Source: Metabacillus indicus LMG 22858
GTDB lineage: Bacteria; Bacillota; Bacilli; Bacillales; Bacillaceae
Direction of reading: 5' to 3'
DNA length: 64,000 bases
Assembly (NCBI RefSeq): GCF_000708755.2
Contig: NZ_JGVU02000006.1
Coordinates: 372,001-436,000 of the forward strand
The notes below the pieces were generated by a model. The model ran no database searches. It saw only the letters and a list, made by a program, of their open reading frames with translations, and had not been told where the DNA came from. Of this stretch, positions 30,791-40,611 are shown in pieces (within the stretch, counting starts at the first letter, position 1; each line of letters opens with the position of its first letter). A program made the position numbers and the translations under genes.

Positions 30791-32260
30791 TCACGACCAG
30801 AGGTTCCGGATGTAAGCTGAATATTTGGACAGGGTTTTGCCGGATATGGAGTATTGCTTAGCCGTTTCCGTCTGTGTCACTTTATAGCCGTTTTCCTTTT
30901 TCCATACATACTCAAGTGCTCCTGCCCATGCAAGATGGTTGCTTAAAGGCAGCTCTTCTCGTTTTGCTTTCAGAGCCGTCTTAAAGAAAAACAAGTAAAG
31001 TCCTTCATTCAGACCCTCGTTGTTTTTGAAGAGAACCTGTGCTGCCTGGTAGGTGAATCTGGATTTCTCAGACACGCTTTTTTTAATCTCCCCATTAACA
31101 TGCGCAATTGCAAGATCCATAAACTCTCTTTCGAATGCAGACTGGGGAATTTTTGATGCTTTAAAAACCTGAATTTGATCTGGCTGATTCGTTTCAGCTG
31201 CCAAAAAGATTGCCAGCAGACGCTCTTCAATCGGCATAGTCATCGGCCGCTCCACTGACACTGTATCTTTAGTCCACGGCTCTGATCCCTCTTTTTCGGG
31301 ATTCATCTCAAGAACGCGGTCAAAGCAGCTTCTGGCAAACTGTTCTTTTCCGGTAAAATAAGCGGAATAAGAAAGCCAGTAGTAAAACGTTTCATCACCG
31401 TCAAACCCCTGTCTGTAGATCGCCTTCAGCCATTTATAAGCAAGCTCGTACTGTCCGACAAGAGCAAATGTCGCACCAAGCTTATATCTGTGTTCAAACA
31501 GAATCGGGTGGATTCTCCCCATGCGCTGCGCGAGCTCCTCCACTTTGTCATCCTGGCGCTCATAATAATAAAACACCATTAAGTTGCACAATGCATGAAG
31601 GTTGCCGGGATTTTTGTCCAGCACCATATCCAGGTGCTCTTTCGCCCGCTCGACATCTCCCATGTAAAAATAGGCCAGGGATAAATTGTTGTAAGCCGAC
31701 CAGAACTCAGGAAAGTCTGCCGTAATTTCCTTCAGCAGGACAATCGCTTCTTCAAGCTTTCCGTTCTCAAGCAGGGATTTTGCTGCATCCTGCTTCACGA
31801 TCAGTTCGTCTGAATCAGAAAACAGATCCTCCTCATCCGCGCTTTCAATTGTCAAAAGCTCAAGAAGATCCTCCGTTTCTTCGATAAACTCGCCGTTCGG
31901 CTCCTTAGTCTGGTATTCTGTCGCACATTTATAGGCTTCATGAAAAAGACCCAGATGCGCGTAATTATTGGCCATAAAGTAATGGCACTCTGATAACTCG
32001 CTATCAAGGTTTTTTAGAATATATGTTAAAAGCTCGTTTGATTGCTGATATTTTCCAAGTTCGGTATAGATGGCTGCAAGCTGGCTGAGCATCACGATAT
32101 GATCCGGCTCAAGCTTTATGGCACGCTCAATCCACTTGCCCGCTCTTAATAGGTCTCGCTCCCGATAGGCTTTCATGCCCTTACGGTAAAAGTACTGTCC
32201 GTCTTGGAAGAAAGGGACAATCTGCGCTTTCTGTTCACTGTTGGTTGATTGTTTACCCAC
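30791..32260 (-). CDS. yvcD: Tetratricopeptide-repeat protein, YvcD type
   Basis: The 489-residue soluble protein is made largely of TPR helices: FYRKGMKAYRERDLLRAGKWIERAIKLEPD, QLAAIYTELGKYQQSNELLTYI, AYNNLSLAYFYMGDVERAKEHLDMVLDKNPGN and YWLSYSAYFTGKEQFARSCF. The C-terminus ends with a short Trp/Tyr-rich segment (KQYSISGKTLSKYSAYIRNLW) that looks like a small HTH-like motif. The position beside trxB matches B. subtilis yvcD. TPR proteins mediate protein contacts; no specific role is known. Confidence 0.88.
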   Translation of the reverse strand: MGKQSTNSEQKAQIVPFFQDGQYFYRKGMKAYRERDLLRAGKWIERAIKLEPDHIVMLSQLAAIYTELGKYQQSNELLTYILKNLDSELSECHYFMANNYAHLGLFHEAYKCATEYQTKEPNGEFIEETEDLLELLTIESADEEDLFSDSDELIVKQDAAKSLLENGKLEEAIVLLKEITADFPEFWSAYNNLSLAYFYMGDVERAKEHLDMVLDKNPGNLHALCNLMVFYYYERQDDKVEELAQRMGRIHPILFEHRYKLGATFALVGQYELAYKWLKAIYRQGFDGDETFYYWLSYSAYFTGKEQFARSCFDRVLEMNPEKEGSEPWTKDTVSVERPMTMPIEERLLAIFLAAETNQPDQIQVFKASKIPQSAFEREFMDLAIAHVNGEIKKSVSEKSRFTYQAAQVLFKNNEGLNEGLYLFFFKTALKAKREELPLSNHLAWAGALEYVWKKENGYKVTQTETAKQYSISGKTLSKYSAYIRNLWS

Positions 32261-32460
32261 TGAAATCCTCCATTTCTTTACTTCTGCCGTAGGTTAGTAT
32301 ACCACACTGGGGAAGTACAACATAGCAGGTGGCAAAAATTAAAAGCTCTTGTCCTATCATGGTCAAAATAACAGCGCGGCAAACAATTTACAGGCAGAAC
32401 AGGATGGTCCGCTTATACCTTTTTCCGCCGGGTTGGAGGGAACTTAACCTGTCTCACAAC

Positions 32461-32488
32461 AAAAAAAAGCCCCAAAATATAGGGCTTT
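32461..32488 (-). terminator. Histidine operon terminator
   Basis: On the minus strand AAAGCCC pairs with GGGCTTT across a nine-base loop, with eight T following. The hairpin starts at the hisI stop codon. Confidence 0.88.
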
Positions 32489-33116
32489 ACTTTGATGCAT
32501 GACGCTCTTTCAATACACTCAGAACTTCATCGAGAGGCAGCTTCTGTTCTCTGAGGAGCACCATGAGATGAAACAGCAGATCGGCTGCTTCCCATTTCAG
32601 TTCCTCCGCGTCGCGGTTTTTGGCAGCAATAATGACTTCAGATGCTTCCTCGCCGACTTTTTTAAGGATCTTATCTACTCCCTCTGTGAAAAGGTAGGTT
32701 GTATAGGAGCCTTCAGGCATTTCAGCTTCGCGCTCTGCAATCAGCTTCTCTAAAGTGCTCAGGATGTTGAAGCGGTCAGGAACAGATTCCTGCGCCTTGC
32801 CGAACAGCGTTTCAGAAAAGCAGGAATAGGCGCCGGTATGACAGGCAGGACCTGCAGGCTTCACTAATACAAGAAGGGCATCCTGATCACAGTCATACTT
32901 CAGCCCCTCAACCTCCTGGGTGTTTCCTGAAGTTGCCCCTTTGTTCCAGAGCTCCTGTCTTGAACGGCTGTAAAACCACGTTTGCTTCGTATCGATTGTT
33001 TTTTGAAGGGATTCCTTGTTCATATAAGCAAGCGTAAGAACTTCTTTGCTTGCTGCATCCTGTACGATGGCAGGGACTAAGCCATTTTGATCGAATTTTA
33101 CGGATTCCAGGTTCAT
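32487..33116 (-). CDS. hisI: Bifunctional phosphoribosyl-AMP cyclohydrolase / phosphoribosyl-ATP pyrophosphatase
   Basis: The 209-residue fusion catalyses steps two and three of histidine synthesis. The N-terminal half is the PRA-CH domain ([23 protein letters not shown]; the Zn Cys region [22 protein letters not shown]). The C-terminal half is the MazG-like PRA-PH domain ([27 protein letters not shown] with the acidic metal ligands). The fused hisIE form is normal for Bacillus. Its start overlaps the hisF stop by 4 bp; last gene of the operon. Confidence 0.96.
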   Translation of the reverse strand: MNLESVKFDQNGLVPAIVQDAASKEVLTLAYMNKESLQKTIDTKQTWFYSRSRQELWNKGATSGNTQEVEGLKYDCDQDALLVLVKPAGPACHTGAYSCFSETLFGKAQESVPDRFNILSTLEKLIAEREAEMPEGSYTTYLFTEGVDKILKKVGEEASEVIIAAKNRDAEELKWEAADLLFHLMVLLREQKLPLDEVLSVLKERHASK

Positions 33117-33871
33117 CTGACTAACACTCCCTGCGTTTTTAAGTAGTCTTTTACTTCTTTTACGGACGTTTCTTTATAGTGAAAAATAGAAGCTGCAAGT
33201 GCGGCATCTGCTTTTCCCTCTTTAAATGCATCAGCAAAGTGTGCCGCATTGCCCGCACCTCCGGACGCAATCACGGGAACTGTTACAGCTTCGCTTACGA
33301 TCCGGTTCAGCTTGAGATCAAACCCGCTCTTTTCTCCGTCGCTGTTCATGCTCGTAAGCAGGATTTCACCGGCTCCGCGCTTCACTGCTTCTCTTGCCCA
33401 TTCGGTTACTTCCCAGGCTGTTTTCTCTCTTCCGCCATGTGTGTAAACCAAATAAGTACCTGATTCCGCATCAAACCTTGCATCAATTGCAACGACGATG
33501 CACTGGGAGCCAAAAAAGCTGGCGCCTTCTGTAATCAGCTCCGGACGCAGAACCGCCGAAGTATTGACAGACACCTTATCGGCCCCTGCACGAAGGATTC
33601 GCTTCATATCCTCAAGGGAGTTGATGCCACCTCCAACCGTAAAGGGAATCGCAAGCTGCGCGGCTACGCTCTCCACGACGTCGGTCATCGTTTTTCTTCC
33701 TTCATGGGATGCAGAAATATCGAGGAACACTAGCTCATCTGCTCCCTCTTTGTCGTAGAACTTCGCCAGTTCAACAGGATCTCCAGCATCACGGAGCCCC
33801 AAAAATTGAATGCCCTTCACGACCCTGCCGTCTTTGACATCAAGGCACGGAATAATGCGTTTTGTGATCAT
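33113..33871 (-). CDS. hisF: Imidazole glycerol phosphate synthase cyclase subunit
   Basis: The 252-residue barrel joins with HisH to convert PRFAR plus ammonia to imidazole glycerol phosphate and AICAR. It opens [22 protein letters not shown] (catalytic Asp), has the second catalytic Asp in [11 protein letters not shown], and phosphate loops [15 protein letters not shown] and [13 protein letters not shown]. Overlaps hisA and hisI by 4 bp each. Confidence 0.97.
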   Translation of the reverse strand: MITKRIIPCLDVKDGRVVKGIQFLGLRDAGDPVELAKFYDKEGADELVFLDISASHEGRKTMTDVVESVAAQLAIPFTVGGGINSLEDMKRILRAGADKVSVNTSAVLRPELITEGASFFGSQCIVVAIDARFDAESGTYLVYTHGGREKTAWEVTEWAREAVKRGAGEILLTSMNSDGEKSGFDLKLNRIVSEAVTVPVIASGGAGNAAHFADAFKEGKADAALAASIFHYKETSVKEVKDYLKTQGVLVR

Positions 33872-34605
33872 GCCCGCTCCACCTCTTCCAGCGCTTCCGC
33901 CAGGTCAAACTGATTTGTATAGAGCGCTTTTCCGACGATTGCTCCTTTAACGCCATTTGCCGCGAAAGCTGCTAAAATAACAAGGTCATTCAGCGAACTG
34001 ACTCCTCCGGATGCGATCACTTCTTTGCCTGTCGCTTTTGCCATTTCACACACAGCATCCACATTCGGTCCGGAAAGCATGCCGTCTGTTGCAATATCTG
34101 TGAAAATAAACGTTTCTGCACCGGCTGCAGCAAGTTCCACTCCAAGCTCAGTCGCTTTAACGGTCGAGGTTTCCACCCATCCTTCCGTTGAAACAAAACC
34201 GTCTTTCGCATCAATGCCGATGGCGATTTTCTCTCCGTACTTGGAGAGCATTTTTTTCACAAATTCAGGATTTGAGATAGCGGAACTGCCCAGAATGACG
34301 CGGGAGACACCATTTGAAAGGTAATAGTCCACATCTTCTTCAGAGCGGATGCCACCGCCTATCTGCACCTTCACATCAAGCTTTCGTGCAACTTCAATCA
34401 CATGATTGTCATTCACGCGCCTGCCTGCTTTTGCACCGTCAAGGTCCACCATGTGAATCCACTCGGCTCCTTTTTCAGCAAATACTTTCGCCATTTCAAA
34501 AGGAGAATCGCCGTACACCGTTTCTTTTGCGTAATCTCCCTGTATGAGACGGACACATTTGCCGCCCCTCATATCAATGGCGGGATAGATGATAAATTCA
34601 CTCAT
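33868..34605 (-). CDS. hisA: ProFAR isomerase HisA
   Basis: The 245-residue barrel isomerises the aminoaldose ProFAR to the ketose PRFAR. The catalytic Asp sits in [20 protein letters not shown] and the second in [22 protein letters not shown] and [13 protein letters not shown] form the two phosphate sites. Translationally coupled to hisH and hisF by ATGA overlaps. Confidence 0.97.
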   Translation of the reverse strand: MSEFIIYPAIDMRGGKCVRLIQGDYAKETVYGDSPFEMAKVFAEKGAEWIHMVDLDGAKAGRRVNDNHVIEVARKLDVKVQIGGGIRSEEDVDYYLSNGVSRVILGSSAISNPEFVKKMLSKYGEKIAIGIDAKDGFVSTEGWVETSTVKATELGVELAAAGAETFIFTDIATDGMLSGPNVDAVCEMAKATGKEVIASGGVSSLNDLVILAAFAANGVKGAIVGKALYTNQFDLAEALEEVERA

Positions 34606-35237
34606 GGTTTCACCTTCTCTTCCACAATAGTAACAAAGTTTCTCAGAATGCCGATTCCTGTATGACTGCTCTTTTCAGGGTGGAACTGTGTTCCATAGAC
34701 ATTTCCTTCACCTACAACTGCCGGTACTTCCACACCGTAATCTGCTGCTGCGATCACTGTGGCATCAGCTTCTGCTTTTACGTAGTAGGAGTGGACAAAA
34801 TAGGAATACCCTTCCTCAATCCCGTCAAGCAGTTCACTCTCTCTGTTCAGACGAAGCCTGTTCCAGCCCATGTGAGGTACCTTCAGCTGCTCTCTTTTCA
34901 TGACATCTTCCGGAAAATGAACGACCGTTCCTTTCAAAAGGGAAAGTCCTCCTGTGAGGCCGTTTTCCTCGCTTGAATCAAACAGCAGCTGCATGCCAAG
35001 GCAAATGCCGAGCAGCGGTTTCTCTGCACGGGCAGCCTTTTGTATGTATGCTGCCAATCCTGTTTCATTTAAAATGGCCATTGCGTCTTTAAATGACCCT
35101 ACTCCAGGAAGAATAATTCCGGACGCCCGGTCAAGCTCTTCAGGGCTGTCAGAAATGAAATAGGAAACATTCAGGCGTTCAAGCGCCTTGCTGACGCTGT
35201 AGAGGTTCCCCATGCCATAATCTATAATTCCGATCAT
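34602..35237 (-). CDS. hisH: Imidazole glycerol phosphate synthase glutaminase subunit
   Basis: The 211-residue class-I glutamine amidotransferase supplies ammonia to HisF. The nucleophile Cys lies in [18 protein letters not shown], the His-Glu pair in [12 protein letters not shown]. It starts directly after hisB with its own ribosome site inside the hisB end. All catalytic residues are intact. Confidence 0.97.
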   Translation of the reverse strand: MIGIIDYGMGNLYSVSKALERLNVSYFISDSPEELDRASGIILPGVGSFKDAMAILNETGLAAYIQKAARAEKPLLGICLGMQLLFDSSEENGLTGGLSLLKGTVVHFPEDVMKREQLKVPHMGWNRLRLNRESELLDGIEEGYSYFVHSYYVKAEADATVIAAADYGVEVPAVVGEGNVYGTQFHPEKSSHTGIGILRNFVTIVEEKVKP

Positions 35238-35825
35238 TTACAACATTCCCTTCGTCGACGGCACTCCTTTGATCCGCGGATCAATCGTTGATGCTTCATC
35301 AAGCGCTCTTCCCAGTGCCTTAAACACAGCTTCAATCATGTGGTGGGTGTTGCGGCCGTAATGAACGATGACGTGAAGATTGATCCGTGCTTCAAGAGCG
35401 AACTTCCATAGGAATTCATGAACAAGCTCTGTATCAAAATTGCCGACTGTCGGACTCGGGAACTCTCCCTTCAGCTCAAAGTGAGGACGGTTGCTGAGAT
35501 CCACTACAACTTGTGCAAGTGCTTCATCCATCGGCACCATTGCCTGACCATAGCGTTTAATGCCTCTTTTGTCGCCAAGAGCTTCTCTGAAGGCCTGTCC
35601 AAGACAGATGCCGATGTCTTCTGTTGTGTGGTGGCCGTCAATTTCCGTGTCGCCGTTAGCTGCAACGGTCAAATTAAACTGGCCGTGTTTTGTAAAAAGA
35701 TCAAGCATGTGCGTCATAAACGGCACGCCTGTATTGAGTTCTGAGATTCCTTCTCCATCTATCGCAAGAGAAAGGGAAATATCGGTTTCATTCGTCGTTC
35801 TTTGCAGACTTGCTGTTCGTTCCAT
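35238..35825 (-). CDS. hisB: Imidazoleglycerol-phosphate dehydratase
   Basis: The 195-residue Mn-dependent dehydratase has both His-rich metal motifs, DGHHTTEDIGICLGQAF and NTHHMIEAVFKALGRAL. It makes imidazole acetol phosphate. It is the single-function form (no phosphatase domain), as in other Firmicutes. It follows hisD by 12 bp with AGGAGG. Confidence 0.97.
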   Translation of the reverse strand: MERTASLQRTTNETDISLSLAIDGEGISELNTGVPFMTHMLDLFTKHGQFNLTVAANGDTEIDGHHTTEDIGICLGQAFREALGDKRGIKRYGQAMVPMDEALAQVVVDLSNRPHFELKGEFPSPTVGNFDTELVHEFLWKFALEARINLHVIVHYGRNTHHMIEAVFKALGRALDEASTIDPRIKGVPSTKGML

Positions 35826-35837
35826 TTTGACATCCTC

Positions 35838-37106
35838 CTATTTTAAGCGCTCCTCAATGGCGCGTGCATGTGCTTCAAGACCTTCAAGACGGGCAAAGGC
35901 CGCAATCTTTTCCGCTGACTGCGCAAAAGCTTTTTCACTATATGAAATGATGCTCGTTTTTTTGATAAAATCATCGACAGAAAGCGGACTTGAGAACCGT
36001 GCCGTACCGTTAGTGGGCAGAACATGATTCGGGCCCGCGAAATAATCGCCGACTGGCTCAGAGCTGTACCTTCCAATGAAAATCGCTCCCGCATGACGGA
36101 TGCTGCCAACCAGCTCCATCGGATTTTCTGTCAAAATCTCAAGATGCTCAGGGGCCAGTTCGTTCACAGCCGCAACTGCTTCATCAAGTGAATCCGCGAC
36201 ATAGATACAACCGTAATTTTCAATTGAAGCAGACGCGATTTCTCTGCGCGGCAGCGTCTCAAGCTGTTTCTCAACTTCTGAAGAAACGGCCTCTGCAAGC
36301 TCCATTGAATCTGTTACAAGCACGCTTGACGCAAGGGCATCGTGCTCTGCCTGTGATAAAAGATCTGCCGCGACTTCACCCGGAACAGCGGTATTGTCGG
36401 CAAGAACCACAATTTCGCTCGGACCTGCGATCATATCAATCGCGACATCTCCAAACACTTCTCTTTTCGCCAGAGCCACATAGATGTTTCCGGGCCCTGT
36501 TATTTTATCGACCGGTCTGATGGTTTCTGTGCCGTAGGCAAGGGCTGCAATCGCCTGCGCTCCGCCGGCCTTGTAGATTTCCTCCACGCCAAGCTCTTTT
36601 GCGGCGACGAGGACGCCTGCAGGCAATGTGCCTTCTTTATTCGGCGGGGATACTAGAACAATCCGCTTCACGCCTGCTGCCTGAGCAGGAATGACGTTCA
36701 TCAGAACAGAAGAAGGATAGGCAGCCGTGCCTCCCGGTACATAAACACCCGCCGCATCAAGAGGCGTTATTTTCTGCCCAAGCATCGTCCCGTCCTCTTT
36801 ATACGTCATCCACGACTCGCGCTTTTGCTTTTCGTGAAATGAACGGATATTTGCAGCCGCTTCGCGGATAATGTCTGCCGTTTCCTGATCTAATTCCTGA
36901 TAGGCAGCCTGAGTTTCAGCTTCCGTTACCTTTAGATCAGATAGCGCCACGCCGTCAAATTTTTCCGTAAAAGCAAACAGGGCTGCATCCCCCTTTTGCT
37001 TCACTTCTTCAATGATTGATTTTACCGCGGCCCGCTGAGTTTCTGTCCCTGAATCAATGGATCGTTTTAATGATGCGGACGCGCCTGTCAGCCGCTCGAT
37101 TCTCAT
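35838..37106 (-). CDS. hisD: Histidinol dehydrogenase
   Basis: The 422-residue Zn/NAD enzyme makes the last two oxidations from histidinol to histidine. Visible: [23 protein letters not shown], the family signature region [19 protein letters not shown] and [15 protein letters not shown], and the Zn/catalytic LLSQAEHD and [12 protein letters not shown] residues. Start overlaps the hisG stop by 4 bp. Confidence 0.97.
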   Translation of the reverse strand: MRIERLTGASASLKRSIDSGTETQRAAVKSIIEEVKQKGDAALFAFTEKFDGVALSDLKVTEAETQAAYQELDQETADIIREAAANIRSFHEKQKRESWMTYKEDGTMLGQKITPLDAAGVYVPGGTAAYPSSVLMNVIPAQAAGVKRIVLVSPPNKEGTLPAGVLVAAKELGVEEIYKAGGAQAIAALAYGTETIRPVDKITGPGNIYVALAKREVFGDVAIDMIAGPSEIVVLADNTAVPGEVAADLLSQAEHDALASSVLVTDSMELAEAVSSEVEKQLETLPRREIASASIENYGCIYVADSLDEAVAAVNELAPEHLEILTENPMELVGSIRHAGAIFIGRYSSEPVGDYFAGPNHVLPTNGTARFSSPLSVDDFIKKTSIISYSEKAFAQSAEKIAAFARLEGLEAHARAIEERLK

Positions 37107-37744
37107 AGTGCTTCCCCCTCTACAACAGCTGAAAGACGGCTTACAAGCTCATCAATCTGTTCATCCTTCATTCTGTAGCTTACAGGGTTTACAATCAACC
37201 GCGAGGTAATGCTGCAAATTTTCTCAAACTCCACTAGACCGTTTTCCTTCAGCGTGCGTCCTGTTGAAACAATATCGACAATTCTGTCGGCAAGCCCGAT
37301 CAAAGGCGCAAGCTCGATTGATCCGTTCAGCTTAATAATTTCAACCTGTTCTCCCTGTTCCCTGAAATAAGAGGAAGCTACTCCCGGATACTTCGTGGCC
37401 ACTTTGGGAGCCACTGCACCTGTGCCGCTGCCCCCCGGCAGACCGGCTACAGCCAGGTAGCATTCGCTGATTTTCAGATCAAGCACTTCGTACACATCGC
37501 GCTCTTCCTCAAGCATCACGTCTTTACCTGCAATCCCGATATCCGCAACCCCGTGCTCCACATATGTGGCAACATCCATAGGCTTAGCGAGGATAAACCT
37601 CATCTTTTCCGCCGGCACCTCAAGAATGAGTTTACGTGATTCATCAAATTCAGGCGGCAGCTTGTACCCTGCTTTTCTGAGCAGGTCAGCCGCTTCGTCA
37701 AAAATTCTTCCCTTCGGCATGGCAATTGTCAGCATGTTACTCAT
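37103..37744 (-). CDS. hisG: ATP phosphoribosyltransferase, short form
   Basis: The 213-residue catalytic subunit condenses ATP and PRPP in the first step of histidine synthesis. It has [23 protein letters not shown] at the start and [21 protein letters not shown] near the phosphate-binding loop. It lacks the C-terminal regulatory domain of the long form, so it depends on HisZ, whose gene overlaps it by 8 bp. Confidence 0.97.
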   Translation of the reverse strand: MSNMLTIAMPKGRIFDEAADLLRKAGYKLPPEFDESRKLILEVPAEKMRFILAKPMDVATYVEHGVADIGIAGKDVMLEEERDVYEVLDLKISECYLAVAGLPGGSGTGAVAPKVATKYPGVASSYFREQGEQVEIIKLNGSIELAPLIGLADRIVDIVSTGRTLKENGLVEFEKICSITSRLIVNPVSYRMKDEQIDELVSRLSAVVEGEAL

Positions 37745-38912
37745 CCTGCTCTCCCTTTCTTGATCCGATAAAATAACTCACGTCCGTAAACTGTTTCGTA
37801 TAGGAGTCAACATCATTGACACCTGTAATATCCTGCATCGTCACCCGTTTTCCCTGTCCGCGGAGATTTGCAGCCTGTGTAATGGCTTCTGCTCTTCTCT
37901 CTCCGCTGTAAAGGATACAGTGAATGTCAGGCTGTTTGTCTTCTTCACCAAGCGATTCAATGAGCCTGTCGAGCCTGATTCCGAATCCTGTAGCAGGAGC
38001 CGGAGTGTTAAAGCGTTCAAACAGCTTGTTGTACCGTCCGCCGCTGCCGACAGGAAACCCGATGTTTCCTGCGTACACTTCAAACAGAATGCCTGTGTAA
38101 TAGCTCATGTGGCTGACAATATTCAAGTCTAGCTTCACATATTCTGCTGCTCCAAAATCCTTGAGGTGCAGCCACAGCTTTTCAAGCTCCGCAGCTGCTT
38201 CTTTTGCCTCTTTGCTTGAAGCAAGCTCAGACGCAAGTGCGAGTTTATCCTCGCCGCCTCTAAGCTGCAGAAGCTGAAGCAATCTGCCTTTATCAATGGA
38301 AGACAGAGGCAATGCCTTCACATGTTCTCTATATCCCACGTAGTTCTTTTCGTAAAGAAAACGGCGAAGTACATCTGCCCTCTCCTGATTCCCGAGAATC
38401 TCCTTGAAAAGGGCGTCCGCAAAGCCGATGTGGCCGATGGCAACCTTGAAATCACGCAGGCCGGCCTCTTTCAGAACGGCAATCATAAGGGCAATTACTT
38501 CCGCATCACCGCTTGTCGTTGCATCTCCAATGAGTTCCGTTCCGATTTGCTCAAACTCTGCCGGACGCCCTCCCTCTCGCTGCTGTGCGCGGAAGACGTT
38601 CGCATCATACGCCAGGCGCAGCGGGTAATCATCCTGATAAAAACGGGATGCTGCCACACGTGCAATCGGCGCGGTCATATCCGGCCGAAGGACGAGCGTG
38701 TGTCCCTGCTGATCGAGAAGTTTAAATAGCTTGCCTTCTGAAATGGCGGATTGAACACCGACAGTATCGTAAAATTCAAGTGTAGGCGTTTCAATAAACT
38801 GAAATCCCCATTTCCCGATCGCATCGGTCATCCGTTCCCTGACCTGTTTTTTTGTATCATAAAGCGATGGCAGTGTATCTCTCATGCCAAGCGGTTTTTC
38901 AAACATAAACAT
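37737..38912 (-). CDS. hisZ: ATP phosphoribosyltransferase regulatory subunit HisZ
   Basis: The 391-residue histidyl-tRNA-synthetase paralogue carries class II motifs in reduced form ([56 protein letters not shown]) but no anticodon-binding domain. It makes the HisG octamer active and histidine-sensitive. I chose the ATG at 38912 because AGAGGTG stands nine bases upstream; a second ATG lies two codons further. First gene of hisZGDBHAFI; no T-box motif is visible ahead of it. Confidence 0.95.
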   Translation of the reverse strand: MFMFEKPLGMRDTLPSLYDTKKQVRERMTDAIGKWGFQFIETPTLEFYDTVGVQSAISEGKLFKLLDQQGHTLVLRPDMTAPIARVAASRFYQDDYPLRLAYDANVFRAQQREGGRPAEFEQIGTELIGDATTSGDAEVIALMIAVLKEAGLRDFKVAIGHIGFADALFKEILGNQERADVLRRFLYEKNYVGYREHVKALPLSSIDKGRLLQLLQLRGGEDKLALASELASSKEAKEAAAELEKLWLHLKDFGAAEYVKLDLNIVSHMSYYTGILFEVYAGNIGFPVGSGGRYNKLFERFNTPAPATGFGIRLDRLIESLGEEDKQPDIHCILYSGERRAEAITQAANLRGQGKRVTMQDITGVNDVDSYTKQFTDVSYFIGSRKGEQDE

Positions 38913-39058
38913 CTTCTGCTGCACCTCTTTCACGAAAAGTTCCGAATCCTTTAGTTCGCTAATATAGTAACATGCTACCAAAATAAAGCTGGGTTCGCAA
39001 GTCATAATGTTTCTTTCTTATTCTTTCTGTTTGGTTGATTTTCCTTTTAAAAAAAGTT

Positions 39059-39078
39059 TTTAAACAAACGTTTGATTA
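39059..39078. promoter_or_regulatory. Palindrome shared with the est upstream region
   Basis: TTTAAACAAACGTTTGATTA differs at one position from 9187-9206. It is centred on AAACGTTT and lies about 150 bp upstream of hisZ. It is probably a repressor operator; the regulator is unknown. Confidence 0.5.
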
Positions 39079-39136
39079 GGTTTGAGTGGCTGAAATGCGG
39101 GTATATAGAAAGTAATATTTCCCCCAATGATCATAG

Positions 39137-39174
39137 AAAACCGGCCTGGATGTTGAGGGCCGGTTCTTTTTTTG
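39137..39174 (+). terminator. Orphan + strand terminator
   Basis: AACCGGCC (39139-39146) and GGCCGGTT (39158-39165) pair and a T-rich tail follows to 39173. No + strand gene is seen upstream, so it may end a small intergenic RNA, or belong to a lost gene. Confidence 0.7.
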
Positions 39175-39190
39175 CTTAAAGTATTTTTCG

Positions 39191-39329
39191 GGATTGCAGC
39201 TGTACACGTTCCTTTCCGCTCCAGAAACTTGCTTTCCGCGGGGAGGACCGGGAGCTTCCTCAGCTGCGCTTCCGGGATCTCCCGTGTCCTCTTCATCCCG
39301 CAGGAGTCAAGTTTCTTCCGCTGCAATCC
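39191..39329. repeat. 139-bp dispersed palindromic element of Bacillaceae type
   Basis: The termini GGATTGCAGC (39191-39200) and GCTGCAATCC (39320-39329) are perfect inverted repeats. Inner arms AGAAACTTG (39223-39231) and CAAGTTTCT (39308-39316) are also inverted. The interior CTTGCTTTCCGCGGGGAGG and the tail CAGGAGTCAAGTTTCTTCCG are what I know from intergenic repeats abundant in Bacillus-group genomes. It is non-coding and probably spread by a transposase acting in trans. Confidence 0.75.
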
Positions 39330-39410
39330 ACTTATATCCAACTTCTCTCACAATAAATCTCTCACTCCACTTACATCCGAAAACTTTTTCTTGCAATTCA
39401 AAAAGACTAT

Positions 39411-39436
39411 AAAAAAACACCGGCCGCAGCCAGTGT
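39411..39436 (-). terminator. Terminator after the acyltransferase gene
   Basis: On the minus strand ACACTGGC-TGCG-GCCGGTGT is followed by six T; it overlaps the stop codon of the gene. Confidence 0.82.
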
Positions 39437-39966
39437 CATTGTTTTTCGCGGAGCGGATCTTTTTGATTCCGTTCTGCCATTTGTTCTTTTGTGTAAATGA
39501 TTCTCATCGGGTTGCCTCCGGCGAATGCTCCGGCTGGTACGTCCTTGTGGACAAGGGTGCCGGCAGAGACGATGGCGCCGTCGCCTATTTCTACTCCGGG
39601 GAGAACGGTGGAGTTTGCGCCGATCATGACTTCGTCTCCGATTACGATGTCCCCGAGCCTGTATTCCCGGATTAAGTATTCGTGGGCAAGCAGCGTGGTA
39701 TTGTAGCCGATGACCGTATTTCTGCCGACTTTGATTTTTTCCGGAAACATGACATCAAGCATCACCATCAGGGCAAAGGATGTCTGCTCGCCGACCTTCA
39801 TTCCGAGAAGTCTGCGGTACATCCAGTTTTTCATGGATAGAAACGGCGTGTAGCGCGCAAGCTGGATGACGGTGAAATTGCGTACAACCTTCCAGAACGG
39901 AACGGTTTTATAAACGTGCCAAAGTGAGTTCGGGCCTTTAACAGGGTATCTCGTCGTTCTTCTCAA
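39436..39966 (-). CDS. yvoF: Hexapeptide-repeat acyltransferase, YvoF type
   Basis: The 176-residue trimeric acyltransferase has a short N-terminal helical arm (ARYTPFLSMKNWMYRRLLGM) and a left-handed beta-helix of hexapeptide repeats (IKVGRNTVIGYNTTLL, IVIGDEVMIGANSTVLPGVEIGDGAIVSAGTLVHKDVPAGAFAGGNP). It probably uses acetyl-CoA; the acceptor is unknown. It follows ppaX by 3 bp in the hprK-lgt-yvoD-ppaX-yvoF cluster, as in B. subtilis. Confidence 0.93.
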   Translation of the reverse strand: MRRTTRYPVKGPNSLWHVYKTVPFWKVVRNFTVIQLARYTPFLSMKNWMYRRLLGMKVGEQTSFALMVMLDVMFPEKIKVGRNTVIGYNTTLLAHEYLIREYRLGDIVIGDEVMIGANSTVLPGVEIGDGAIVSAGTLVHKDVPAGAFAGGNPMRIIYTKEQMAERNQKDPLREKQ

Positions 39967-39969
39967 GAG

Positions 39970-40611
39970 TTATTCCTCTCCAAGCACGCTTAACAGATCG
40001 CTCATCTTGTTAAGCATGTAGTCCGGCTGAAAGCCTTCCAGATATGCTGCTCCCTTGATGGTCCATGCTACACCTGCTGTTTTTGTGCCAGCTGCCTTGC
40101 CTGCATCAATATCATGGTAATTGTCCCCGACCATAATCGCCTCGACTGGTGAAGCATTCAGCTTTTCAAGAGCGAGCAGGACGGGTTCTGGATGAGGCTT
40201 AGCATTTTTCACATCATCAAGCGTGACGACCGTTTCAAAGAACTTGCCGAGTCCGGTCAGCTCAAGGCCCATATTGACGGTATTCCGGATTTTCGTTGTC
40301 ACGATGCCGAGCTTGAAGCCTTTTTCATGCAGCGCCTGAACCGTTTCGTACACCGTTTCAAACTGAGTGACAAGCTTGTCATGATTATCATGGTTAAACG
40401 TGCGGTACGTGCTGATCATTTCATCAACTCGCATCGGATCCATTTTCACAAACGTCTCATGAAGAGTCGGCCCGAGAAACGGCAGCACATCGTCTCTTCC
40501 GTACTGATTTGGATAATAGAGGTTGAGCGTATGAAGAAATGATTCAATAATTAAGTCATTTGTGTTGATCAATGTTCCGTCCAGATCAAACAATACGGTG
40601 TTAATTTTCAT
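39970..40611 (-). CDS. ppaX: Pyrophosphatase PpaX (HAD family)
   Basis: The 213-residue HAD hydrolase has motif [10 protein letters not shown], motif II ([14 protein letters not shown]) and motifs III/IV ([40 protein letters not shown]). In B. subtilis PpaX hydrolyses the pyrophosphate made when HprK/P dephosphorylates Ser-P-HPr. The near neighbour hprK supports this. I chose the ATG at 40611, which overlaps the end of yvoD by 11 bp. Confidence 0.93.
   Translation of the reverse strand: MKINTVLFDLDGTLINTNDLIIESFLHTLNLYYPNQYGRDDVLPFLGPTLHETFVKMDPMRVDEMISTYRTFNHDNHDKLVTQFETVYETVQALHEKGFKLGIVTTKIRNTVNMGLELTGLGKFFETVVTLDDVKNAKPHPEPVLLALEKLNASPVEAIMVGDNYHDIDAGKAAGTKTAGVAWTIKGAAYLEGFQPDYMLNKMSDLLSVLGEE

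Larger units (their letters stand above)
38913..39435. other. 523-bp intergenic region between hisZ and the acyltransferase gene
   Basis: No convincing gene. From left to right it holds the his operon promoter region, a palindrome shared with the est upstream region (39059-39078), a + strand terminator hairpin without an obvious gene before it (39137-39174), a 139-bp dispersed palindromic element (39191-39329) and the acyltransferase terminator (39411-39436). Confidence 0.6.

Noticed and set aside
38913..39058. T-box riboswitch before hisZ
   Set aside because: No TGGNACCGCG-type T-box sequence or minus-strand antiterminator/terminator pair is visible ahead of hisZ.
39060..39341. 93-codon minus frame upstream of hisZ
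   Set aside because: It spans the palindromic dispersed element and a terminator hairpin, and has no ribosome site.
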